From assembly GCA_023441965.1 (NCBI GenBank), contig JAEZNB010000096.1, positions 1 to 35,594 of the forward strand: DNA of 35,594 bases. The letters run 5' to 3'. The DNA comes from Bacillota bacterium. Lineage in GTDB: Bacteria > Bacillota > Clostridia > Lachnospirales > Lachnospiraceae. Positions 7,530 through 15,800 of this stretch are shown here, in pieces (the first letter of the stretch is position 1; every line of letters begins with the position of its first letter). The position numbers and the translations under genes were made by a program. The notes beneath the pieces were generated by a model. That model was not told the DNA's origin. It did not search any database and saw only the letters and a program-made list of their open reading frames with translations.

Positions 7530-7877
7530 CTAATCTTGAATTGGGGCTACCAGGCATTTTTTTAATTCCCTATATTCTGACGGAGTCATACCAAATTCCT
7601 TTTTAAAAGCTCTTGTAAATGCTTCATGACTTTGATACCCAGTTGTCAGAGCAATATCAATTATTTTATCATTGCCAAATAATTGATAAGCACTGAAGAG
7701 AAGTTTTTGCCTTAGTATATGGTTCTTCGGAGTCTCACCTATATAGAAGCGAAACATATTACTATAGTATAGTTTTGATAATCCAGCTACGTTACTACAC
7801 TGCTCTAAAGTCAAATCTTCTTCAATGTTATTTTTAATGTACTCAATTGAGCGAAAAATATCATTAAGACAGCTCAT
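7530..7877 (-). CDS. AraC/XylS-type DNA-binding protein (HTH domain only)
   Basis: A 115-residue protein covering one AraC DNA-binding domain. The first helix-turn-helix is in LTLEQCSNVAGLSKLYYSNMF (about 23-43) and the second in DIALTTGYQSHEAFTRAFKK. The family signature follows: FGMTPSEYR. There is no ligand-binding domain, so it is shorter than most AraC regulators (about 250-300 residues), although members with a C-terminal effector domain exist. The frame continues past its TAG for about 100 codons, suggesting truncation. GGGGGAT lies 5 nt before the ATG. What it controls is unknown; the Fic and DUF3795-like genes are just downstream. Confidence 0.7.
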   Translation of the reverse strand: MSCLNDIFRSIEYIKNNIEEDLTLEQCSNVAGLSKLYYSNMFRFYIGETPKNHILRQKLLFSAYQLFGNDKIIDIALTTGYQSHEAFTRAFKKEFGMTPSEYRELKKCLVAPIQD

Positions 7878-8013
7878 TATAATCCCCCGCTATTATATTT
7901 TATTCATCTAAGTATAACAGTTTTGAGTTATAAATTCTTGATTTAAAATATGATTACGAAAACTATTTACTTCATTGTATAATAAATAACCTCTCTTCAA
8001 CACGATGATACCA

Positions 8014-8504
8014 ATCGAGTAGGAGGGAGTGATTAACTCCTGTCCTCTCACAGCACCGTGTATACCGTTCGGTACACGGCGCTTTCAATAGTTGACATGC
8101 ACAGACTGATATGCATTGGCTAAGTCATAAAAGCCAATGCGTATCAGTCTTTCTTTTGTTAAAGCTATATTGACCGCTACTGTATGCGTCACAAACCAGT
8201 AACCTCTCCGGCTATTAGCCGTTTTAAATGCCAAGTCTTTGGACACTCCGAGTTTTAGAAGGTTTCTCATCTTCGTCTTGGGCTTCTTCCATTGCTTCCA
8301 AATACACATTCGAATTCGATGGTATAGCCAACCATTGATATCCTCAATAGGTTTCTTCATACTTGCTATTCCGTAATAGTTAAGCCATCCTCTAGCATAC
8401 ACCTTTATCTCTTCTAGTGCTGATCTTATACTCTGAACAGACCTTCGGGAAGAAAGTTCTCTCAGCTTGGACTTAAACATTCTCCATGACTTCGGATGAA
8501 CTCT
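8014..8504 (-). mobile_element. 3' third of a group II intron (5' truncated)
   Basis: On the minus strand, the tail of the intron protein is followed by domain V at about 8050-8081: GCGCCGTGTACC, loop GAAC, GGTATACACGGTGC. It has a two-base bulge in the right arm and a CGC catalytic triad near the base. Domain VI follows (GAGGACAGGAGTTAATCAC, then TCCCTCCTACTCGAT), with the intron's 3' end at about 8014. A CGC triad is typical of group IIC and some other bacterial introns. Domains I to III and most of the reverse transcriptase are missing upstream of about 8504. The element is dead by itself but could in principle be trans-complemented for splicing only if the missing RNA were supplied. Confidence 0.8.
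8085..8504 (-). pseudogene. ltrA: Group II intron reverse transcriptase/maturase, C-terminal fragment
   Basis: The frame from about 8504 reads RVHPKSWRMFKSKLRELSSR and then VYARGWLNYYGIASMKKPIE, the maturase (X) domain that follows the reverse-transcriptase fingers/palm in intron-encoded proteins. It ends QSVHVNY immediately before domain V, the normal position for this family. Full-length proteins are about 400-600 residues; only ~140 remain and the palm with the YADD box is gone. Upstream of the homology the frame meets a TGA within a few codons, so the truncation is a deletion and not a missed start. No HNH endonuclease domain is seen. Confidence 0.85.
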
Positions 8505-8575
8505 GATATATAGATAAACAAACTTAATATGTTTTCAAAATATAATCGTCAATTTTTACATGATATATATTTATA

Positions 8576-8608
8576 GAAAAAGCACCCTATCATTACATGA
8601 TAGGGTGC
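8576..8608 (-). terminator. Intrinsic terminator of ppdK
   Basis: On the minus strand, GCACCCTATCA and TGATAGGGTGC form a perfect 11-bp stem with a 5-nt loop, followed by TTTTTC. It lies about 75 bp after the ppdK stop codon and separates ppdK from the intron remnant. Confidence 0.85.
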
Positions 8609-8681
8609 TCTATAATTTCTTCGCTATTATTCAAAACAGTCTAACCTAAGTCATACCATCGAGAAACGTTGAAATCTCAAC

Positions 8682-8708
8682 ATTATTTATTGTTTAATAC
8701 TGCCTGTG
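8682..8708 (-). repeat. ppdK 3' end, reference copy (A) of the att-like repeat
   Basis: This segment holds the last seven sense codons of ppdK, its stop codon and one further base. It is duplicated exactly at 5867-5893 and with five mismatches at 5398-5424. If an element integrated here, this copy restored the ppdK reading frame, which is why the gene remains full length. Confidence 0.65.
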
Positions 8709-11304
8709 CTGCAGCCAGTCTTGCGATCGGCACACGGAAAGGTGAACAGGATACATAGTTCAGACCTACCTTATGGCAGAACTCAACGGTAGAAGGATCT
8801 CCGCCATGCTCACCACAGATACCGAGCTTAATGTCGGGTCTGGTTGCACGGCCCTTCTCCGCTGCCATCTTTACTAACTGACCAACGCCATCCTGATCAA
8901 GTCTTGCGAAAGGATCGGACTCGTAAATCTTGGTCTTGTAGTAAGCATCCAGGAACTTACCGGCATCGTCACGGGAGAAGCCGAAGGTCATCTGGGTTAA
9001 GTCGTTGGTACCGAAGGAGAAGAACTCTGCTTCTTCAGCGATCTCATCAGCCAGTAAAGCTGCACGAGGAATTTCAATCATGGTACCTACATGGTACTCG
9101 ATGTCGGAATTCATTTCCTTCTTCACTGCTTCAGCCGTCTCTACCACAACATCCTTCACGTACTTGAGCTCTCTCTTCTCACCTACTAAGGGGATCATGA
9201 TTTCAGGAACGATATCAAAGCCTTTCTCCTTCTTCACTTCGATCGCAGCTTCCATAACCGCTCTGGTCTGCATTCTGGCGATCTCAGGATAGGTTACCGC
9301 AAGACGACAGCCTCTGTGACCCATCATCGGGTTGAACTCATGTAAGGAATCACAGGTAGCCTGTACTTCTGCTACGGAAAGACCCATATCCTTCGCTAAT
9401 TCAGCGATATCCTCCGGATCGGTAGGAACGAACTCATGTAACGGGGGATCCAGGAAACGGATGGTAACAGGTCTGCCTTCCATAACCTCGTAAATTCCCT
9501 TGAAATCACCCTTCTGGAAAGGAATCAACTCATTAAGAGCTGCTTCTCTTGCTTCAACAGACTCGGAGAGAATCATCTTTCTGATCTTAGGTATTCTGTC
9601 AGGTTCGAAGAACATATGCTCTGTACGGGTAAGACCGATTCCTTCAGCGCCAAACTTAATTGCATTAGCAGCGTCTGCAGGAGTATCTGCATTGGTTCTT
9701 ACCTTTAAGGTTCTGATTTCATCAGCCCACTTCATAATTCTCTCGAAGTTACCGCTGATGGATGCCTCTACAGTCGGGATATCCCCAATGTAGATGTTAC
9801 CTGCGGAACCGTCAAGGGAGATATAATCTCCTTCTTTTACTGTATTACCGGCGATAGTAAAGAACTTCTCTTCTTCGTTAATCTTGATTTCGCCACAACC
9901 GGAAACACATGCAGTACCCATACCACGAGCAACAACAGCTGCATGGGAGGTCATACCACCACGAACGGTTAAGATACCCTGGGAAACATGCATACCTTCG
10001 ATATCCTCAGGAGAGGTCTCAAGACGAACAAGGATAACTCTTTCGCCTCTTTCATGAGCCTTTACAGCATCCTCAGCGGTAAAGTATACCTTACCTGCTG
10101 CTGCACCGGGAGATGCCGGTAATGCGCTGCCAACAGGCTTTGCAGCCTTCAGTGCCTTTGCATCAAAGGTAGGATGCAGTAACTGATCTAAGGATTTTGC
10201 TTCAATTCTCTTGATTGCATCCTCCTTGGTAATCTTACCTTCATCTACTAAATCACAAGCGATCTTAAGCGCTGCGGGAGCTGTTCTCTTACCATTACGG
10301 GTCTGTAAGAAGTAAAGCTTCTTATCCTCAATCGTGAACTCCATATCCTGCATATCCTTGTAGTGATTCTCAAGGAGATTAGCGATTCTCATGAACTCAG
10401 CAAATACTTCAGGCATATCCTGCTCAAGTCTTGTGATGGGCAGAGGAGTTCTGATACCTGCAACAACATCCTCACCCTGGGCATTGATCAGATACTCACC
10501 ATAGATCTTAGCCTCACCGGTGGAAGGGTTACGGGTAAAGGCTACGCCTGTACCGGAGGTATCACCCATGTTACCGAATACCATGGCCTGTACGTTAACA
10601 GCGGTACCCCAGTCGCCGGGAATATCATTCATTCTTCTGTAGTAAATCGCACGGGGATTATCCCAAGAGCGGAATACTGCAGTTACAGCCTCGATCAGCT
10701 GTACGGAAGGATCCTGAGGGAAATCGGTTCCCTTCTCGGATTTATAGAGTGCTTTGAACTGTACGATAACTTCTTTCAGGTCCTCAGCAGTTAATTCTGT
10801 ATCATAATGAACGCCTTTCTTCTCCTTGATCTCATCCAGAACTCTTTCGAACTTGGACTTAGGTACTTCCATAACTACGTCAGAGAACATCTGAATAAAT
10901 CTTCTATAGGAGTCATAAGCAAATCTCGGATTGCCGGTCTTGGCTGCGAAGCCTTCTACAGCCGCATCGGTTAAGCCGAGGTTCAGAATAGTATCCATCA
11001 TACCGGGCATGGATGCTCTTGCACCGGAACGTACAGAAACCAATAAAGGATTTGCTGTGTCACCGAACTTCTTGCCCTGCTGCTCTTCCAGAATCTTTAA
11101 TGCGTCAAAAATCTGAGTCTTAACTTCCTCTCTGATGTTCTTACCACTATTGTAATAATCGGTACAAGCTTCCGTTGTAACAGTGAAGCCCTGGGGGATC
11201 GGCAGGCCTAAATTAGTCATTTCTGCTAAGTTAGCACCCTTACCGCCAAGAAGGTTTTTCATGTCAGCTTTGCCTTCTTTAAACAAATAAACCCATTTTG
11301 CCAT
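8683..11304 (-). CDS. ppdK: Pyruvate, phosphate dikinase
   Basis: An 873-residue cytosolic enzyme that interconverts pyruvate + ATP + phosphate with phosphoenolpyruvate + AMP + pyrophosphate. Domains are in order: N-terminal ATP-grasp (GGKGANLAEMTNLGLPIPQGF; SVRSGARASMPGMMDTILNLG), the swivelling phosphohistidine domain with the catalytic histidine in GGMTSHAAVVARG around residue 455, and the C-terminal PEP/pyruvate barrel (LTRTEHMF, GTNDLTQMTFG, GICGEHGGDP). The length is normal for the family. AGGAGG lies about 11 nt before the ATG. It has its own candidate promoter and a leader with a long hairpin, and ends at a strong terminator. With pyk in the same window it fits the PPi-linked glycolysis of anaerobic clostridia. 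Its last 27 bp are duplicated downstream. Confidence 0.98.
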   Translation of the reverse strand: MAKWVYLFKEGKADMKNLLGGKGANLAEMTNLGLPIPQGFTVTTEACTDYYNSGKNIREEVKTQIFDALKILEEQQGKKFGDTANPLLVSVRSGARASMPGMMDTILNLGLTDAAVEGFAAKTGNPRFAYDSYRRFIQMFSDVVMEVPKSKFERVLDEIKEKKGVHYDTELTAEDLKEVIVQFKALYKSEKGTDFPQDPSVQLIEAVTAVFRSWDNPRAIYYRRMNDIPGDWGTAVNVQAMVFGNMGDTSGTGVAFTRNPSTGEAKIYGEYLINAQGEDVVAGIRTPLPITRLEQDMPEVFAEFMRIANLLENHYKDMQDMEFTIEDKKLYFLQTRNGKRTAPAALKIACDLVDEGKITKEDAIKRIEAKSLDQLLHPTFDAKALKAAKPVGSALPASPGAAAGKVYFTAEDAVKAHERGERVILVRLETSPEDIEGMHVSQGILTVRGGMTSHAAVVARGMGTACVSGCGEIKINEEEKFFTIAGNTVKEGDYISLDGSAGNIYIGDIPTVEASISGNFERIMKWADEIRTLKVRTNADTPADAANAIKFGAEGIGLTRTEHMFFEPDRIPKIRKMILSESVEAREAALNELIPFQKGDFKGIYEVMEGRPVTIRFLDPPLHEFVPTDPEDIAELAKDMGLSVAEVQATCDSLHEFNPMMGHRGCRLAVTYPEIARMQTRAVMEAAIEVKKEKGFDIVPEIMIPLVGEKRELKYVKDVVVETAEAVKKEMNSDIEYHVGTMIEIPRAALLADEIAEEAEFFSFGTNDLTQMTFGFSRDDAGKFLDAYYKTKIYESDPFARLDQDGVGQLVKMAAEKGRATRPDIKLGICGEHGGDPSTVEFCHKVGLNYVSCSPFRVPIARLAAAQAVLNNK

Positions 11305-11340
11305 TTGTAAGTGCCCTCCTAAATAATTAATTATATATAA

Positions 11341-11447
11341 CTGATATGCATGGACAGTTTGAGTGAAAAGTACTCCGCGAGCAGGACGATATGCTTCATT
11401 CTGTTCGCGTAATACTTTTCACACTCAAACCTTCCCATATATATCAG
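11341..11447 (-). repeat. Long imperfect hairpin in the ppdK leader
   Basis: Three sets of arms nest: CTGATAT (11341-11347)/ATATCAG (11441-11447); GTTTGAGTGAAAAGTA (11357-11372)/TACTTTTCACACTCAAAC (11413-11430) with two extra bases; and CGCGAGCAG (11376-11384)/CTGTTCGCG (11401-11409) with one mismatch. It spans about 107 nt of the 221-bp glyS-ppdK gap and is not followed by a U-tract on either strand, so it is not a standard terminator. It would be transcribed as part of the ppdK leader. It may be a folded regulatory leader, an RNA-processing site or a palindromic repeat element. Confidence 0.65.
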
Positions 11448-11486
11448 ATTATTACTCTATGCCTAAATTTTTAGTCACCAAAATGC

Positions 11487-11495
11487 ATTATAGCA
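11487..11495 (-). promoter_or_regulatory. Candidate extended -10 promoter for ppdK
   Basis: The minus strand reads TGCTATAAT, an extended -10 (TGN plus a perfect TATAAT), about 180 bp before the ppdK ATG. The -35 at 17 bp (TTCCTT) is poor, which is usual for extended -10 promoters. The transcript would include the whole leader hairpin. Confidence 0.4.
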
Positions 11496-11525
11496 TAGAA
11501 ATACCTGCTAAGGAATACCTTTTTT

Positions 11526-12914
11526 CTAGAATCTGAATTTATTCTCAAAATATGCCTTAAGCTCTTCTATCTTTATTCTTTCCTGCTTCATTGTATCTCT
11601 GTCGCGGACAGTAACTGCTCCGTCCGTCTCTGAATCAAAATCATAGGTAATGCAGAAGGGAGTACCGATTTCGTCCTGTCTGCGGTAACGCTTACCGATA
11701 TTACCTCTGTCATCGAATTCGCAGTTGTAATATTTACAAAGTGACATGTAAATCTTCTCGGCAGGCCCGGATAACTTCTTGGATAAGGGCAGAACACCGA
11801 TCTTCACCGGAGCGATGGCGGGATGGAAATGCAGCACCGTACGAACATCGCCCTCTTCTATCTCCTCCTCATCATAAGCAGAGCAGAGGAAGGCTAAGGT
11901 AACACGATCAGCACCCAGAGACGGCTCTACTACATAGGGAATGTATCTGGTCTGCTTCTCATCGTCGTAGTAGCTCATATCCTCCCTGGATACATTCTGG
12001 TGCTGGGTCAGATCATAATCGGTACGATCAGCGATACCCCATAACTCACCCCAGCCGAAGGGGAATAAGAACTCGATATCTGTGGTTGCCTTACTATAGA
12101 AGGAAAGCTCTGCTGCATCATGGTCCCTGACTCTCATCTCCTCTTCCTTCATTCCCAGAGTCTTTAACCAATCGATACAGAACTGTCTCCAATAAGTAAA
12201 CCATTCTAAATCAGTATCAGGCTCACAGAAGAATTCCAGCTCCATCTGCTCGAACTCTCTCGTACGGAAGGTGAAATTGCCGGGCGTGATTTCGTTACGG
12301 AAGGACTTACCGATCTGAGCGATTCCGAAGGGAATCTTCTTACGGGAGGTTCTCTGTACGTTCTTAAAGTTAACGAAGATACCCTGTGCTGTCTCGGGTC
12401 TTAAATAAACCACATTCTTCGCATCCTCTGTTACTCCCTGGAAGGTCTTGAACATCAGGTTGAACTGGCGGATATCCGTGAAATTATGCTTACCACAGGT
12501 TGGGCAGACAATTTTATGTTCATCAATATATTTCTTCATCTCTTCCAGAGACCAGGCATCCACAGAGCCCTCAAGCTGAATGCTGTTCTCCATATGATAA
12601 TCCTCAATCAGCTTATCTGCGCGGAAACGTTCATGGCATTCCTTACAATCCATCAGAGGATCCGAAAAGCCTCCCAGATGTCCGGAAGCAACCCAAGTCT
12701 GGGGATTCATAAGGATGGCACAATCCACACCCACATTGTAAGGGTTCTCCTGAACGAACTTCTGCCACCAGGCCTTCTTCACATTATTCTTGAGTTCAAC
12801 TCCAAGATTGCCATAATCCCAGGTATTTGCCAGTCCACCGTAGATTTCGGAACCCGGATAAACGAAGCCTCTTGCTTTTGCTAATGCCACGATTTTTTCC
12901 ATTGTCTTTTCCAT
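11526..12914 (-). CDS. glyS: Glycyl-tRNA synthetase, single-chain dimeric type
   Basis: A 462-residue class II synthetase that charges tRNA-Gly with glycine. The N-terminus has GFVYPGSEIYGGLANTWDYG (motif 1 region). The centre has YLRPETAQGIFVNFKNV and the motif 2 FRNEITPGNFTFRTREFEQME. The motif 3 region is PYVVEPSLGADRVTLAF. The C-terminal anticodon-binding domain starts at about IGVLPLSKKLSG. A zinc-type pair CKECHERF is near residue 90. This is the alpha2 form found in many Firmicutes and archaea, unlike the two-subunit GlyQ/GlyS of E. coli. The ATG at 12914 has AGGA 9 nt upstream. It precedes ppdK across a 221-bp gap containing a long hairpin. Confidence 0.97.
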   Translation of the reverse strand: MEKTMEKIVALAKARGFVYPGSEIYGGLANTWDYGNLGVELKNNVKKAWWQKFVQENPYNVGVDCAILMNPQTWVASGHLGGFSDPLMDCKECHERFRADKLIEDYHMENSIQLEGSVDAWSLEEMKKYIDEHKIVCPTCGKHNFTDIRQFNLMFKTFQGVTEDAKNVVYLRPETAQGIFVNFKNVQRTSRKKIPFGIAQIGKSFRNEITPGNFTFRTREFEQMELEFFCEPDTDLEWFTYWRQFCIDWLKTLGMKEEEMRVRDHDAAELSFYSKATTDIEFLFPFGWGELWGIADRTDYDLTQHQNVSREDMSYYDDEKQTRYIPYVVEPSLGADRVTLAFLCSAYDEEEIEEGDVRTVLHFHPAIAPVKIGVLPLSKKLSGPAEKIYMSLCKYYNCEFDDRGNIGKRYRRQDEIGTPFCITYDFDSETDGAVTVRDRDTMKQERIKIEELKAYFENKFRF

Positions 12915-12984
12915 ACACTCATCCTCACATCTCTATTTTTATATTAATCATTTGCTATATAATAAGGAAGTAAATACTGCTCAT

Positions 12985-13587
12985 TTACTTCGCAGGTTCG
13001 TAAATCACTACTGTTACACCCTCTCCGCTGCTTTTCACGATATCCCCTTCCAGGGTGGCATTCTCACTGTAATACCTTACTTTTCCGTCTACGATGATAT
13101 CATAGGGCTCATAAATCACCAGAACACGGTTCTTACCGTTCTTAATTGCAGTCGAGCGATCCACAGTGTCCCCATTCTTCGCACTGATATATTGGTCGGG
13201 AAGCTCCAGGGCTACATCCTTCGTATCCGCACTGTAATAAGCAGCGCTGACCTTATTGAAGGCTGAATAATGGGCCATTCCCGTATAGCCTAACATCATA
13301 ACCGCCTTACCGTTCTTTAAGCTTAAGTCCTCGATGGTAACCGCATCGCTATCGACGGTCTGATTGTAGCTGTTGATTTCCTCCTTAACGAATTCCTCCA
13401 GCTCGCTGAGCTTGTAATAATCCTTAGCAAAGTCTTCAACGATTGCTACCTGAAGCGTGCCGTTTCTCTTCATCAACAAGGTATTGACTGTGATGTCCTC
13501 AGCCGTAATATTTATCTCTTTTTTGGAGCAACCGGTTACTGCCAGAACAGATAGCAGCAGGATTGCAGCAAAAAAATACTTTTTCAT
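12985..13587 (-). CDS. Lipoprotein of unknown function
   Basis: A 200-residue exported lipoprotein. MKKYFFAAILLLSVLAVTGC is a lipoprotein signal peptide with lipobox AVTGC, so Cys20 should be lipidated and the protein held on the outer face of the membrane. The mature part is mixed alpha/beta without a motif I recognise; AITAED-type strands and VLVIYEPYDIIVDGKVRYYS suggest a compact fold. GGAGGGA lies before the ATG at 13587. It lies between recO and glyS without a terminator visible on either side, and may be co-transcribed with either. Similar small lipoproteins are common next to housekeeping genes in Lachnospiraceae. Confidence 0.8.
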   Translation of the reverse strand: MKKYFFAAILLLSVLAVTGCSKKEINITAEDITVNTLLMKRNGTLQVAIVEDFAKDYYKLSELEEFVKEEINSYNQTVDSDAVTIEDLSLKNGKAVMMLGYTGMAHYSAFNKVSAAYYSADTKDVALELPDQYISAKNGDTVDRSTAIKNGKNRVLVIYEPYDIIVDGKVRYYSENATLEGDIVKSSGEGVTVVIYEPAK

Positions 13588-13661
13588 AAATGATTCCCTC
13601 CATTAGATAAGTTTGGGTTCATATCATTTTAACCTTAAAGCCATATAATTTCAACTGTTAA

Positions 13662-14471
13662 TTAGAAAATCGTCCGAATCAGTTCCAATGCTTTGAACTC
13701 ATGATCCATATAATGTTCCAGATAATGGCCAGTAATCCGCATAAGCTCCTCCAAGACCTCCTCTGATACAGTGAAGGTATATAGCTTCTCGATACTGCTG
13801 GAGACTATGTACTGCATCGTATAGAGGGTGGAGGTATTTAGGTGGGCCGCACTTTTGTCCTGTTGCCGACAGCCCTCGCAGAGAATTCCTCCTGCTGCCG
13901 CCGAGAAACGATAGCCGGTGAAGGGATTCTCCTTCCACTCTCTTGCCGCAGCTTCCTTGGGTCCTTCTGCCTCAGCTGACAAATGAGGGGGCTTTCTGCA
14001 GGAGACACATTGAAATACCTGAGGCGCCTGACCGCTGAAGACCATCAGCTTTAACTCGAATACTGCCCTGACCAGCCTAAGATCGATTGTCTTCTTGGCT
14101 ACGGCCCGCAGGGTCTGGTAAAGCAGCTTCAGGATATCCTTCTCGTCGTTATTCTCCCTAGTCATATAGTCTGCAAATTCACAGAAATATAAGCCGTAAT
14201 AAACACTCTCGATCTCTTCCCTAAGCTCCGCAAAGTAATTTGCTATCTCACAGGACATAATATTATAGGAGCTTCTGCCTGCATATAGGGTAAAGCTGCC
14301 GAAGGCAAAGGGCTGACTGCATGCCAATAAGGCGCTGTTGGGTCTTCGGGCGCCTTTGGCAAATGCAGATATTTTTCCGATTTCCTTCGTTAAAATGACC
14401 AACCGTTTGTCATAATCACCAACCGGCATGGCTGATAGGACCATTCCTGTCACGGTAGTTGATGCCGGCAT
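13662..14471 (-). CDS. recO: DNA repair protein RecO
   Basis: A 269-residue protein that, with RecR, loads RecA on SSB-coated single-stranded DNA in RecF-type recombination. The N-terminal OB-fold is seen in TVTGMVLSAMPVGDYDKRLV and KISAFAKGARRPNSALL. The helical C-terminal domain carries a zinc site built from CVSCRKPP and GGILCEGC. The ATG at 14471 has AAGGTGG 6 nt upstream and gives the family's normal N-terminus; the frame's earlier ATG at 14519 would add an unrelated 16 residues. Its start lies inside the preceding small ORF (14416-14610), so translational coupling is likely. It lies between era and the lipoprotein, the usual era-recO order of Firmicutes. Confidence 0.95.
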   Translation of the reverse strand: MPASTTVTGMVLSAMPVGDYDKRLVILTKEIGKISAFAKGARRPNSALLACSQPFAFGSFTLYAGRSSYNIMSCEIANYFAELREEIESVYYGLYFCEFADYMTRENNDEKDILKLLYQTLRAVAKKTIDLRLVRAVFELKLMVFSGQAPQVFQCVSCRKPPHLSAEAEGPKEAAAREWKENPFTGYRFSAAAGGILCEGCRQQDKSAAHLNTSTLYTMQYIVSSSIEKLYTFTVSEEVLEELMRITGHYLEHYMDHEFKALELIRTIF

Positions 14472-14610
14472 GAAATCCACCTTCTTTATCTCTGTCCACG
14501 GCCAAAGACCGGTCGTCAATACTATCTTCCCTGGTACATGCGATGTAATTTAAGTAATCGTCAATCTTACCTGTGGCGGTAAAACTCTTCCAATAATCAT
14601 AAGTCTTCAT
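14416..14610 (-). CDS. Small conserved-looking protein overlapping recO
   Basis: A 64-residue frame, MKTYDYWKSFTATGKIDDYL and on, with no membrane segment. The ATG at 14610 has AGGGGGC 8 nt before it. It overlaps the first 56 bp of recO in another frame. Similar short proteins beginning with an M+TYDYW..F..TG...DYL stretch occur, as far as I recall, between era and recO in related bacteria, which argues for a real gene. The second half would be constrained by recO and is low in complexity clues. Function is unknown; translational coupling to recO is the simplest role for the overlap. Confidence 0.6.
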   Translation of the reverse strand: MKTYDYWKSFTATGKIDDYLNYIACTREDSIDDRSLAVDRDKEGGFHAGINYRDRNGPISHAGW

Positions 14611-14766
14611 AAAATGAGCCCCCTAACCATGATGTTTATACTTCTATTTTTCCCGTCATGTATTTTTCTAAACTGGTTAGAATATCCCATCTGTATTTTA
14701 TAGTTTGTACTTGACAAATAAAATAAGTATTATTTATAACTTTTTCGGCTCAAATTTCTCTAATGA

Positions 14767-15717
14767 TTAATATAAGTCGTTATTATTGTAGCCATAATTC
14801 TTCAGCAGGAAGTCACTGTCCCGCCAGTCCTTCTTCACCTTGACCCAAAGCTTTAGATTCACATGGCAGTCCAGCAGATTCTCTATTTCCCTTCTCGCCT
14901 GTGTACCAATCCTTTTCAGCATACTGCCATTCTTACCGATGATGATCCCCTTGTGGGTCTCCCGTTCACAGACGATTGTTGCATGTATATCCATCAGGCT
15001 ACTGCCTCGGCTCTCCTTCGCTGCTTCTTCCGAAATCTGTTCCTGACTTCTTTCCTTCATCTGCTCTATACTGACGGCGATACCATGGGGTATCTCATCC
15101 TCCAGCAATCGCAAGGCCTTCTCTCGGATCAGCTCAGCCACGATCTGCTTTTCCGGCTGATCTGTAATGGTATCCTCATCATAATACTGTGGTCCTTCCG
15201 GCAGGTATTGAAAGATTACGTCCGTCAGGGCCTTGGTGTTCTCTCCCTTCAGAGCCGAGACCGGAATAATCTCTGCGAATTGGCAGACATCCTTATATGC
15301 ATTGATAAAGGTCAGAATTTCCTCCTTCTTCACTGTATCTATCTTATTGATGATCAGAAATACCGGAGTTTTTACCTTGTGAAGCACCTCAGCAATATGC
15401 TGCTCTCCTGCTCCGATGAAGGTAGAAGGCTCCACCAGCCAGAGGATAATGTCCACCTCCCGCAGGGTCCGTTCCGCCACATTGACCATATATTTGCCCA
15501 GCTTATTCTTGGCCTGATGGATTCCCGGGGTGTCCAGGAAGATGATCTGCCCCCGATCCTCTGTGTACACGGTCTGTATCCTGTTGCGGGTGGTCTGGGG
15601 TTTATTCGAGGTTATGGCGATTTTCTGTCCGATCAGATGGTTCATTAGGGTAGACTTTCCCACATTCGGTCTTCCGATCAGGGTGACAAACCCCGATTTA
15701 TACTTGTCAGCTTTCAT
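14767..15717 (-). CDS. era: GTPase Era
   Basis: A 316-residue GTPase that binds the 3' end of 16S rRNA during 30S assembly. G1 is GRPNVGKS at residues 15-22, switch I is KPQTTRNRIQ, G3 is DTPGIH and G4 is NKID. The C-terminal KH domain follows ATIVCERETHKGIIIGKNGS, with the GKNG loop contacting RNA, and ends LKLWVKVKKDWRDSDFLL. An insert around QEQISEEAAKESRGSS makes it slightly longer than the usual ~300. GGAGG lies 9 nt before the ATG. It follows the M16C peptidase gene by 83 bp and precedes the recO pair. Confidence 0.97.
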   Translation of the reverse strand: MKADKYKSGFVTLIGRPNVGKSTLMNHLIGQKIAITSNKPQTTRNRIQTVYTEDRGQIIFLDTPGIHQAKNKLGKYMVNVAERTLREVDIILWLVEPSTFIGAGEQHIAEVLHKVKTPVFLIINKIDTVKKEEILTFINAYKDVCQFAEIIPVSALKGENTKALTDVIFQYLPEGPQYYDEDTITDQPEKQIVAELIREKALRLLEDEIPHGIAVSIEQMKERSQEQISEEAAKESRGSSLMDIHATIVCERETHKGIIIGKNGSMLKRIGTQARREIENLLDCHVNLKLWVKVKKDWRDSDFLLKNYGYNNNDLY

Positions 15718-15800
15718 TCATTATCCTCCATATATTCTCTATCGAAAGCAAAGGAGCTGCCTTCTGTTCGTTGATTGATGTTCTGGCATCCGCCGGTTCA

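Noticed and set aside
5894..8681. Integrase or transposase in the putative island
   Set aside because: Every frame of size was read; only Fic, its antitoxin, DUF3795-like, AraC-like and intron sequences are present.
14863..15648. 261-codon rightward frame antisense to era
   Set aside because: Long antisense frames are common opposite GC-richer genes; the leftward frame is clearly Era with all G motifs.
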